Shown: one piece after another, positions 8,991-16,274 of the stretch
Layout of the letters: each line of letters opens with the position of its first letter
Numbering within the stretch: position 1 is the stretch's first letter
Assembly: GCA_035253645.1 (NCBI GenBank)
Contig: DATFBW010000421.1
Coordinates: forward strand, 1-21,137
Direction: 5' to 3'
DNA length: 21,137 nucleotides
Origin: DASYRX01 sp035253645
GTDB lineage: Bacteria; Gemmatimonadota; Gemmatimonadetes; Gemmatimonadales; Gemmatimonadaceae
The notes under the pieces: generated by a model
The model's database searches: none
Seen by the model: only the letters and a program-made list of their open reading frames with translations
What the model was told of the DNA's origin: nothing
Program-made: the position numbers and the translations under genes

Positions 8991-10583
8991 TTGGCACCGG
9001 TCTGGCTCATTCTGGCGCTTGCACTCGGGCTCCTCGTCGCACGGCTGTTGAGCGCGAGCTACGGTACGTTTTACGAGGGCGACGAGATTTCCATCGCCGC
9101 CGGCGTAGCGGGGATCGCGCGAGACAATGCGGCGCACCTGTATCGCTACGGTCCGCAAGTCGGCTATTACCGGCTCGTGCAGGGGTTGAGCGCGATGTTC
9201 GGCGGGATCCCGGCCATCCCTGTCGTTATGGTCTCCCTGTCCGTGCTCGCCGGAACGGTAATTCCGATCCTTGGCCTGTTCGGCTTCCGCTCGGACCTAA
9301 CGAGAGCGGAACGATGGCTCCTCGCCGGCACACTGGCCGCGAATCCGATCATCTGGACGAGCAGTCGGTACGGCAACACGGCGATGCCGGCGGCGGCGCT
9401 GGTTGTTGCCGCGGTCGTGATCCTTTCGAACCGGCCCAATCGCGTCGGGGAGCTCGCCGCGCTCGCGCTGTTCGGCACCGCGATCCTCGTTAGGGCGGAT
9501 TCCGTGCTCGCCACCGGCGCGATCGGCGTCCTCCTCTGGCGCAACCACGGAGCGTTTGTGCCGGCCGCTGTGCGCGTCTCGGCGCTGGGAATCATCCTGG
9601 CCGTGATTTACGGGGCGCTCTTCGCCTGGGATCCCTACATGCAGCAGATTCTGGGCGATGTCCAGCAGCACCTAACGACGAACGATCGCACACGCTTCTT
9701 CGAGTTTCTCATCTGGGCGATTTCGCCCTTCCCTCTCGCGTTTGCCATCCTCGGGCTGCGTGACCTCGAGCCCGCGCGACGCTGGCTGCTCGCAACGATC
9801 GTCGCGTGGTGTACGCCGAGCATGGGTTTTTATTTCACTTCCACGACGACGCCCCGCTATTTCATTCTGCCCGCATTCGCCGTCGCGATCGCCGCGGCCG
9901 TCGGGATGTACAACGTGGCGCGACTCGTCCCGCGTTGGCCGCGCATTGCATGGGCCGTCGTCCTGGCCACCGCATCGCTGCACCTCTTCGTTGGTCTCAG
10001 CAACTTCTACGCTGATGCCAGACGCGGCTGGCTGACCGACGCGCGCACCGGCTCGCATGACGGGGACGTGCTCGCGGGCGCCTTTTTGTACAACTCATAC
10101 GTGCAACACGACGTGCGCAACCCTGGGATCGCGCATCCGCGTATTGGCAGTCGGAGTCCAGTCGAGCGCTCCTACGCCGCGGCGATGCGCCAGTTACAAA
10201 GCGGTGCGTACCGCGGCGAGCGCATCCTCCTCGTGTTTTCGGGCGGTGAAGGACATGCGGTGCATTACTTCGTCCAGCAGGCTGACGCAGACGTCGTCGA
10301 CAAGAACCGGCGGTATGCAGTCACTGACGCCGTGACCTATGACATCGGCGGGGCGCGCCTAACGGCCATCGGCGTCTATCGCTTCGACGGCGATTCCGCG
10401 CCCAGTGTCCCCGTCGAGCCGGGCGACGTCGTCTGGTTGCTCAACCGGACGATGAGCGACACGCCGGACACGGAACAGCGCGTCGCGGTCCGCATGCCTC
10501 CCGGCCTAACGCTTGGCAAGGCGTCACGCCTCCCGGACGCGCCCATGCTCTGGAGCTATCGTGTGCAGGGAACGACGTCATGA
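8991..10583 (+). CDS. Multi-pass membrane glycosyltransferase, GT-C/PMT-like
   Basis: Probable integral-membrane glycosyltransferase using a polyprenyl-phosphate sugar on the outer face of the inner membrane; 530 residues. The first helix (about 3-22) is followed by an extracytoplasmic loop with acidic GDE (residues 31-33), like the DD/DE motif of GT-C enzymes. About ten hydrophobic segments follow up to residue 340, then a soluble C-terminal domain (about 340-530). The start is uncertain: TTG 8991 begins at the first helix with no Shine-Dalgarno, and the frame is open upstream to 8943 without ATG or GTG. The gene ends ATGA-overlapped with the GT2 gene (10580-10583), pointing to a shared glycan pathway. 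Five CCTAACG/CGTTAGG copies lie inside. Acceptor and sugar are unknown. Confidence 0.75.
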   Translation: MAPVWLILALALGLLVARLLSASYGTFYEGDEISIAAGVAGIARDNAAHLYRYGPQVGYYRLVQGLSAMFGGIPAIPVVMVSLSVLAGTVIPILGLFGFRSDLTRAERWLLAGTLAANPIIWTSSRYGNTAMPAAALVVAAVVILSNRPNRVGELAALALFGTAILVRADSVLATGAIGVLLWRNHGAFVPAAVRVSALGIILAVIYGALFAWDPYMQQILGDVQQHLTTNDRTRFFEFLIWAISPFPLAFAILGLRDLEPARRWLLATIVAWCTPSMGFYFTSTTTPRYFILPAFAVAIAAAVGMYNVARLVPRWPRIAWAVVLATASLHLFVGLSNFYADARRGWLTDARTGSHDGDVLAGAFLYNSYVQHDVRNPGIAHPRIGSRSPVERSYAAAMRQLQSGAYRGERILLVFSGGEGHAVHYFVQQADADVVDKNRRYAVTDAVTYDIGGARLTAIGVYRFDGDSAPSVPVEPGDVVWLLNRTMSDTPDTEQRVAVRMPPGLTLGKASRLPDAPMLWSYRVQGTTS

Positions 10584-11299
10584 AAAACGGGTCCCCCGAG
10601 CTCAGCGTCGTGATGCCCGCGTACAATGAGGAGGGCGGCGTCGCGGACGCCGTGCGGTCCGTCCAGGAGCACGTCTTCGGAATCGTGCCTAACGCGGAGC
10701 TCATCGCCGTCAACGACGGGTCCCGCGACCGCACCGGCGCAATCCTCGACGAGCTCGCGGCGCGCGATGGGCGCGTCCATGCCGTGCACAAAAAGAACGG
10801 CGGGCACGGACCGGCACTCATCACCGGCCTCGCTGCGGCGCGCGGCAAATACATCTTCCTCATCGACAGCGACAATCAGATTCCGCTCGAATCCTTTGCC
10901 GACCTCTGGCGGAAAGTGCAGGAAGGACACGACGCCGCATTCGGTGTTCGGCGCGTGCGGAACGACGCGCGGCTCCGGCGCGCCCTCACGCGCGTGATCC
11001 GCTCAGCGATCACTCTGCTCTTTGGCGTCCGTCTGCGCGACGCCAACATCCCCTTCAAGGTTTTTCGGCGCGAGCTATGGGCGGAAGCTGAGCCGTTGAT
11101 CCCGCCCGATACGCTCGCCCCTTCGATATTCTTCGCCGTCCACGCCAAACGTCGCGGCGCAAGAATCGCGTTCGTCGAGGTCGGACACCGCGAGCGCACG
11201 ACCGGAGTTGTATCCATCCGCCGGTGGAAGCTCATCAAGTTCTGCGCACGCGCTTTTCGTCAGTTACTTACCTTCCGAGCCAAGTTGACAGCTGCATGA
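10580..11299 (+). CDS. GT2 family glycosyltransferase, polyprenyl-phosphate sugar synthase-like
   Basis: Cytoplasmic GT-A fold enzyme, 239 residues, resembling dolichol-phosphate mannose synthase: SVVMPAYNEEGG at residues 9-20, AVNDGSRDRT at 43-52, KKNGGHGPALITGL at 71-84 and the metal-binding DSD at 96-98. The C-terminal GVRLRDANIPFKVFRRE block is common in DPM1/GtrB-like proteins, but no C-terminal membrane helices are seen. It would load a sugar onto a lipid carrier for the membrane transferase encoded just before it. It overlaps both neighbours by ATGA (10580-10583 and 11296-11299). The donor sugar cannot be told from sequence. Confidence 0.88.
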   Translation: MKNGSPELSVVMPAYNEEGGVADAVRSVQEHVFGIVPNAELIAVNDGSRDRTGAILDELAARDGRVHAVHKKNGGHGPALITGLAAARGKYIFLIDSDNQIPLESFADLWRKVQEGHDAAFGVRRVRNDARLRRALTRVIRSAITLLFGVRLRDANIPFKVFRRELWAEAEPLIPPDTLAPSIFFAVHAKRRGARIAFVEVGHRERTTGVVSIRRWKLIKFCARAFRQLLTFRAKLTAA

Positions 11300-12723
11300 C
11301 AGTCGAGCCGCGGATACTGATCGTCGGCGCCGGTCCCACCGGCGTAAGCGCCGCGTGGCGTCTCACGGAACATGGTCACGGCAATTGGCGGCTTATCGAG
11401 GCGTCCAGCTCGCCAGGCGGCCTTGCGTCGTCGGTCGTCGATGAAGCGGGATTTACGTGGGATCTCGGCGGCCACGTCCTCTTTTCACACTGGCGCTACT
11501 TCGATCGCCTCATGCAGGAGGCGTTAGGCACCGCCTGGGTGGAGCACGAGCGCGAGGCATGGGTCTGGATGCGCGAGCGCTGGATCCCGTATCCGCTGCA
11601 GAACAACATTTGGCGGCTGCCACCTAACGAGCTGTATGCCTGCCTCGAAGGGCTGGTGGAGTTGAAGAAGAATGGCGCGTCCGCTCCGCGCCCCGCGCTC
11701 CCTGCTCCGCGCTCCTTCGCCGATTGGCTGATGCACGCCTTCGGCCGCGGTCTGTGCGACGTCTTCATGTACCCGTACAACATGAAAGTGTGGGCCTATC
11801 CGCCCGAACGGCTCGGCACCGGTTGGATGGGGGAGCGCGTCGCGACCGTCGATCTCGCGCGTGTGCTGCGCAACCTGGTTTATCAAAAAGATGACGTCAG
11901 CTGGGGGCCTAACGCGACGTTCCGTTTCCCCCTGCACGGCGGGACCGGCGCCATCTGGCGCGCGTTAGCCGCGCGGCTCCCCAACGAACGCCTAACGTTC
12001 GATACGCGCGTCGTCGCCGTAGATAGCGCCGCGAAACGAGTGCATCTGTCCGACGGAACGACGGACACGTATGACTATTTGATCTCCAGCATGCCGCTGG
12101 ATCAGCTCCTCTGCACTCTGACGGATGCAGCGGACCTCGCGGCCCTGAGCGAGCGCTTCGTCTATTCTGCGAGTCACATCGTGGGCGTCGGTTTCGATGG
12201 CCAAGTACCGAGCGATCTCCGAACGAAATGCTGGATGTACTTCCCGGAGCCCGACGTCCCTTTTTATCGGGCGACCGTATTCAGCAACTACTCCCCAAAC
12301 AACGTCGCGCGCCCGGGCGAACAGTGGTCGCTGATGGCCGAGGTGAGCGAATCGCCAATGAAGCCGGTGGATGCCGAGCGGGTGATCGAGGACGTGATTG
12401 ACGGGTTCAAACGGACGGGCTTCATCGATGCTGCCACGCCCATCGCGACGCGATGGCACCGCCGCCTGGCACGCGGCTACCCGACCCCGTGGCTCGAGCG
12501 GGACGAGGTTCTGGCAGCAGTGCTCCCAGGGCTCGAGAAGCGCTCGATTTTGAGTCGAGGCCGCTTCGGGGCATGGCGGTACGAGGTCTCGAACCAGGAC
12601 CATTCTTCGCTCCAGGGGGTTGAGGCGGTCGACCGCATCCTGATGGGCACCCCCGAAACGACCGTGACGGGGCGGATGGACGTGGAGCCGCCGGAACTGA
12701 GCGCTATTAGAACCGAGCGTTAG
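11296..12723 (+). CDS. glf: UDP-galactopyranose mutase, eukaryotic-type
   Basis: FAD enzyme that converts UDP-galactopyranose to UDP-galactofuranose; 475 residues. The Rossmann motif is VGAGPTG near residues 12-18. Many blocks match, from memory, the fungal (Aspergillus) enzyme rather than the short bacterial Glf: GGHVLFSH (His60), WIPYPLQNNI, YNMKVWA, GERVA (Arg181), WGPNATFRFP, KCWMYFP (Trp313, Tyr315), FYRATVFSNYSP (Arg325), YPTPWLER, SRGRFGAWRYEVSNQDHS. These include the equivalents of the active-site His63, Arg182 and Arg327. The open frame reaches back to 11224, but ATG 11296 starts just before the Rossmann fold and overlaps the GT2 stop as ATGA. Its TAG stop lies inside a CGTTAGGC octamer. 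A GC-rich repeat is inserted in frame (11686-11715). Confidence 0.88.
   Translation: MTVEPRILIVGAGPTGVSAAWRLTEHGHGNWRLIEASSSPGGLASSVVDEAGFTWDLGGHVLFSHWRYFDRLMQEALGTAWVEHEREAWVWMRERWIPYPLQNNIWRLPPNELYACLEGLVELKKNGASAPRPALPAPRSFADWLMHAFGRGLCDVFMYPYNMKVWAYPPERLGTGWMGERVATVDLARVLRNLVYQKDDVSWGPNATFRFPLHGGTGAIWRALAARLPNERLTFDTRVVAVDSAAKRVHLSDGTTDTYDYLISSMPLDQLLCTLTDAADLAALSERFVYSASHIVGVGFDGQVPSDLRTKCWMYFPEPDVPFYRATVFSNYSPNNVARPGEQWSLMAEVSESPMKPVDAERVIEDVIDGFKRTGFIDAATPIATRWHRRLARGYPTPWLERDEVLAAVLPGLEKRSILSRGRFGAWRYEVSNQDHSSLQGVEAVDRILMGTPETTVTGRMDVEPPELSAIRTER
11686..11715 (+). repeat. Intergenic-type GC-rich repeat in frame inside glf
   Basis: About 30 bp built from GCGCTCC/CTGCTCC units encode a Pro/Ala-rich loop (APRPALPAPR). 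The sequence is a close match to 8801-8826 downstream of glnS (shared GCTCCCTGCTC core). Recalled fungal homologues have a shorter variable linker just before the FADW/FDEW segment, so the insert sits in a tolerant loop. Confidence 0.65.
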
Positions 12724-13010
12724 GCGGCGGGAGCTGGCTGCTCGGCGAGAGAGGCGTTGGCGCGTAGCGAGAGACGGCGCCGCCGTAGCGAGAGACGGCG
12801 CCGCCCTGGAGCCGTGCGCGCATCCGAGGTTCGGCGCCGGCTCGAAGCGTGTAAGCGCCACCGGATGGCGCCGAGTCCCTGCGACAGCCCGCGTCAAAAT
12901 AGAGCAGGCTCGCGGCGGGTACGTCCGGCTGTCAGATTCCAGCGCTTGCCCCCCGTCCGGCGTATCCGATGGGCACTCGACATTGCATTCCGCGCTCCCC
13001 AGAGGCTCTC
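12724..13010. other. Intergenic region with perfect 21-bp tandem duplication
   Basis: No gene seen in this 287-bp gap. It contains a perfect two-copy 21-bp tandem repeat (12764-12784 and 12785-12805; key bases GTAGCGAGAGACGGCGCC), each copy ending in the palindrome GGCGCC. A degenerate relative precedes it at about 12750-12763. An in-frame ATG at 12969 could extend the next gene, but a signal peptide and an AGAGG at 13001-13005 favour ATG 13011. No confident promoter. Confidence 0.7.
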
Positions 13011-15629
13011 ATGACACTCCTCCGTCCCCGATTCGCGCACGCGTGGTGCGCAGTCCTTGTTCTAGCGGTCGTCAGCGCCCCCGCGTTCGGTCAAGCCGCC
13101 CAAAACGGCCGGCAGCCGAACAACGATGAGCTGATCCGTTCGGAAACGTTCGTTAGGCCCCCCGACGCGATTTCGTCGGCCATTCTCGCTCCCCGCCACC
13201 TCAACATGTCGGTGAGCAACCTTTCCGCCGACAAGACATGGTTCGTGAATGAGGTGGGCGACGGCCCCGTGACGATGGACGTCTTCTCCAAACCGTTCCA
13301 CGAGCTCGGCGGCGTCTTCATCGATTTTCGCGCGAACCGCAGCCGCACCCTAACGATTCGGAACGGCGTCGGCCTGCAGCTCGTTGCGGCCACAACCGGC
13401 AATAAAGTGAACGTACGGGTGCCGCCTAACGCGCGCGTGTCGAACGCGTCCTGGAGCCCGGATGGCAAGGCGGTCGCGTTCTTCGTGCACACGCCGGACG
13501 CCACACACATCTACGTCTCCGACCTGAACGGCACGGCCACGCAAGTGACTCGCACGCCGGTCCTGGCGACCCTCGTCACGAGCTTCGACTGGACGTCGAA
13601 TGGTGCACAGATCGCGACGGTGCTGATCCCCGCGGGTCGCGCCCCGGCTCCGGTCGCTCCGACAGTACCGCAAGGGCCTCGCGTGAAGCTCGCCGAGGAG
13701 AGTGACAAGAATCGGTTGCGCACGTACCAGAGCCTGATGGCGACACCGCACGATCAGGCGCTGCTCGAGTGGCATGCGACGGGTCAGGTTGCGTTGATCG
13801 ACGTGAAAACTCGCGCTGTGAAAACGGTCGGTCAGCCGGCGATGATCCGCGAAATCGATCCGTCGCCCGACGGTAAGTATCTGCGCATCACGCGCATGGT
13901 GAAGCCGTTCTCGTACGTCGTCCCCGTCAACAATTTCGGTTCGGTCCAGGAAATCTGGGACACCGACGGCAAAGTCTTAACGAAGATTCAGGACACGCCG
14001 CTCAACCTCGGCGTGGATACGGCACGGGCAGTTCTAGCACCCGGCACGCCGCAGGATGCGCAGCAGCCCGGCAAGCGCGAGGTAACGTGGCGGCCCGATG
14101 GCCAGGGCCTAACGTATCTCGAGCAGGATCCGCCGCCGCGCCGCGACAGCACACGTGCCGCCGACGACACGACCGGCCAGCCGCGGCGGCGCGACCGCGT
14201 TATGCACTGGTTGCCGCCATTCGACAACTCGAGCGCCAAGACGCTGTACGAGAGCAACACACGCATCGCGACGCACCGGTATTCGCCCGATCTCAAGGTG
14301 CTGTTCCTGCAGGAGCGCCAGGGTCAGAACACGCATGAATACGCCGTCATCGTAAGCGAGCCGACTCGGCGTTACACGCTCGCGCGCTACCGCGCGGATG
14401 ACGTGTACACCAACCCAGGCTCGTTGGTGATGGCGCGCGGAACGTTAGGCGGTGGTGGTGGTTTTGGTGGCGGCTTCGGCTTCGGTGCGCAGGGCGGCGG
14501 CAACAAGGAAGTGCAGGTTTCCCCCGATGGCGAGTCGGCGTACCTCTACGGGACCAAATACGACCGCAACCCGCTGGAAGTCGGCCCCAAGTCGTTCATC
14601 GACAAGGTGAACATCAAGACGGGGGCGAAGACGCGCATTTACGAGAGCGACAACACCAACGTGTGGGAGCGCGTTGTCTCCTTCCACGATCTCGATGGCA
14701 AAAAGCTGATCGTCACGCGCGAATCCGAGCAGCAGATACCGCAGGCGTTTTACAGGAACGGCGACCAGCTCACACAGATCACGCAGAATCAGGACTATAC
14801 GCCGGACCTGACGAAGGCGCCCAGGGAGTCGTTCATCGTCGAGCGCCCCGACGGCTTCAAATTCAAGGTCAACGTGTCGCTGCCGCCGGACTATCAGAAA
14901 GGGACGCGTCTGCCGGCCATGTTCTGGTTCTATCCCCGTGAGTTCGCGGGCCAGGATGAGTATGACCGCGGCGCGCGCACCTTCAACAAGAATCAATTCC
15001 CCAACTTCGGCTCGCGCTCCATGCAGTTCCTCGTTAGGCTCGGCTACGCCGTCGTGGAGCCGGACGCGCCGATCGTCGGCACCGCGGGTCAGTGGAACAA
15101 CAATTACGAGAACGACCTGCGGAACAACCTCTCGGCGGTGATCGATGAGGTCGATCGTCGCGGGTTGGTGGACCGCACGCGGATTGGCATCGGCGGGCAC
15201 AGCTACGGCGCCTTCTCCACGGTGAATGCGATGGTACATACGCCGTTCTTCAAGGCGGGGATCGCGGGCGACGGCAACTACAACCGGACGCTCACACCGC
15301 TCGACTTCCAGAGTGAGCGTCGGTCGTTCTGGGATGCGAAGGACACGTACCTGCACATGTCGCCGCTGCTTTTTGCGAACAACCTCACGGGTGCGCTCCT
15401 GCTCTATCATGGGATGCACGATCAGAACGTCGGCACGGAGTTGAGCAACTCGCCGCGTCTCTTCCACGCGCTCAACGGGTTAGGCAAAACGACGTCGATG
15501 TATCTGTATCCGTTCGAGGATCACGGCCCGGCAACGAAAGAAACGCTGCTCGATCTGTGGGGCCGGTGGTCGGCGTGGCTGGACAAATACGTGAAGAATC
15601 CGCCCAAAAAAGACAAGACCGTCAGCTAG
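13011..15629 (+). CDS. Exported S9 family (prolyl oligopeptidase-type) serine peptidase
   Basis: Secreted peptidase of 872 residues. A signal peptide (hydrophobic core about 12-26, cleavage after AFG) is followed by a long beta-propeller region and a C-terminal alpha/beta-hydrolase domain. The catalytic triad can be read as Ser731 in GGHSYG, Asp804 in GMHDQNVG and His838 in EDHGPATKE. The start is set by AGAGG six bases before ATG 13011 and by the signal peptide. A Gly/Phe-rich stretch (about residues 477-497, GGGGGFGGGFGFG) interrupts the propeller. The protein is longer than typical DPP IV/acylaminoacyl peptidases and resembles the large glutamyl-endopeptidase-like S9 subgroup. Followed directly by a strong terminator. 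Substrate unknown. Confidence 0.9.
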   Translation: MTLLRPRFAHAWCAVLVLAVVSAPAFGQAAQNGRQPNNDELIRSETFVRPPDAISSAILAPRHLNMSVSNLSADKTWFVNEVGDGPVTMDVFSKPFHELGGVFIDFRANRSRTLTIRNGVGLQLVAATTGNKVNVRVPPNARVSNASWSPDGKAVAFFVHTPDATHIYVSDLNGTATQVTRTPVLATLVTSFDWTSNGAQIATVLIPAGRAPAPVAPTVPQGPRVKLAEESDKNRLRTYQSLMATPHDQALLEWHATGQVALIDVKTRAVKTVGQPAMIREIDPSPDGKYLRITRMVKPFSYVVPVNNFGSVQEIWDTDGKVLTKIQDTPLNLGVDTARAVLAPGTPQDAQQPGKREVTWRPDGQGLTYLEQDPPPRRDSTRAADDTTGQPRRRDRVMHWLPPFDNSSAKTLYESNTRIATHRYSPDLKVLFLQERQGQNTHEYAVIVSEPTRRYTLARYRADDVYTNPGSLVMARGTLGGGGGFGGGFGFGAQGGGNKEVQVSPDGESAYLYGTKYDRNPLEVGPKSFIDKVNIKTGAKTRIYESDNTNVWERVVSFHDLDGKKLIVTRESEQQIPQAFYRNGDQLTQITQNQDYTPDLTKAPRESFIVERPDGFKFKVNVSLPPDYQKGTRLPAMFWFYPREFAGQDEYDRGARTFNKNQFPNFGSRSMQFLVRLGYAVVEPDAPIVGTAGQWNNNYENDLRNNLSAVIDEVDRRGLVDRTRIGIGGHSYGAFSTVNAMVHTPFFKAGIAGDGNYNRTLTPLDFQSERRSFWDAKDTYLHMSPLLFANNLTGALLLYHGMHDQNVGTELSNSPRLFHALNGLGKTTSMYLYPFEDHGPATKETLLDLWGRWSAWLDKYVKNPPKKDKTVS

Positions 15630-15646
15630 GATATCATACCGTACGC

Positions 15647-15682
15647 GAGAGGGGCGGGCCGCGTTAGGCTCGCCCCTTTTCG
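15647..15682 (+). terminator. Rho-independent terminator with the CGTTAGG motif in its loop
   Basis: Left arm GGGGCGGGCC (15651-15660) pairs with GGCTCGCCCC (15667-15676), with one G-U pair. The loop is GCGTTA and TTTT follows (15677-15680). A/T bases extend the stem outward. It lies 20 bp after the S9 peptidase stop on the same strand. The loop plus the first right-arm bases form CGTTAGGC. Confidence 0.88.
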
Positions 15683-15712
15683 TTGTACGTTGCGACGGCG
15701 AGGATTTTCGGA

Positions 15713-16273
15713 ATGCTTGAAAAATGCCCGCCGACTTCCCGAGTCATGGCCAACGAATCGCGCGACCTCCTGCTCCGGCAGTTCGACACCGCGTCCAAGC
15801 TGCTCGCGTATCACCTGGACGGCCTTACGACGGACGAATGTCTTTGGCGTCCGGCATCCCGTGGTCCCCATGTGTACCCAGATGCCGATCACACCTGGCG
15901 CGCCGATTGGCCCGATAGCGAAGCTTACGCCATCGGTCCGCCGAGCATCGCCTGGCTTACGTGGCATATCACTTTCTGGTGGTCGATGGCGTTCGATCAC
16001 TCGTTCGCCGACGCTACCCTTTCGCGTGACAGCGTCGTGTGGCCGGGAGACGCCGCCGGCGTACGTCAGTCGTTAGGCGATCTGGATCGACAGTGGCGCT
16101 TGCGTACCATGGAGCTCGGCGACGACGATCTGCGCAATAATGATCTGACCCGGTGGCCGTTTCGCGACCGCCCGTTCGGCGATGTCGTCGCCTGGGTGAA
16201 TGTAGAGCTCACGAAGAACGCCGCCGAGATCGGGTACGCGCGATTTCTCTACGCGGCGCGCGATGCTCGTTAG
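15713..16273 (+). CDS. DinB-like four-helix bundle protein
   Basis: Putative metal-dependent DinB/YfiT-superfamily protein of 186 residues, function unknown (related proteins are thiol transferases or hydrolases). Recognisable parts are LLLRQFDTASKLLAYHLDGL (helix 1), SIAWLTWHITFWW with a central His (helix 2) and a C-terminal helix VNVELTKNAAEIGYARFLY. The third-helix His usual in DinB proteins is replaced by a TKN sequence, so the metal site may be incomplete. TTG 15683 is in frame but follows the terminator directly. ATG 15713 has a CGAGGA upstream; ATG 15746 (MANESRD) is also possible. The TAG stop lies inside the motif at 16268-16274 and overlaps the end of the convergent sugar dehydrogenase gene. 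Confidence 0.75.
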   Translation: MLEKCPPTSRVMANESRDLLLRQFDTASKLLAYHLDGLTTDECLWRPASRGPHVYPDADHTWRADWPDSEAYAIGPPSIAWLTWHITFWWSMAFDHSFADATLSRDSVVWPGDAAGVRQSLGDLDRQWRLRTMELGDDDLRNNDLTRWPFRDRPFGDVVAWVNVELTKNAAEIGYARFLYAARDAR

Positions 16274-16274
16274 G
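16268..16274. other. Motif CGTTAGG carrying two convergent stop codons
   Basis: In CGTTAGG the plus strand reads TAG (16271-16273), ending the DinB-like gene. The minus strand reads TAA (16272-16270), ending the sugar dehydrogenase gene. One motif copy thus closes two convergent genes that overlap by 4 bp. Confidence 0.9.

Noticed and set aside
12764..12805. CRISPR-like array
   Set aside because: Only two units, directly adjacent, with no spacers and no cas genes.
11992..12897. 301-codon open frame on minus
   Set aside because: Antisense shadow of the mutase gene, whose conserved blocks are on plus.
14445..15467. 340-codon open frame on minus
   Set aside because: Antisense to the S9 peptidase hydrolase domain; Arg/Val/Glu-rich with no family motifs, a typical high-GC shadow.
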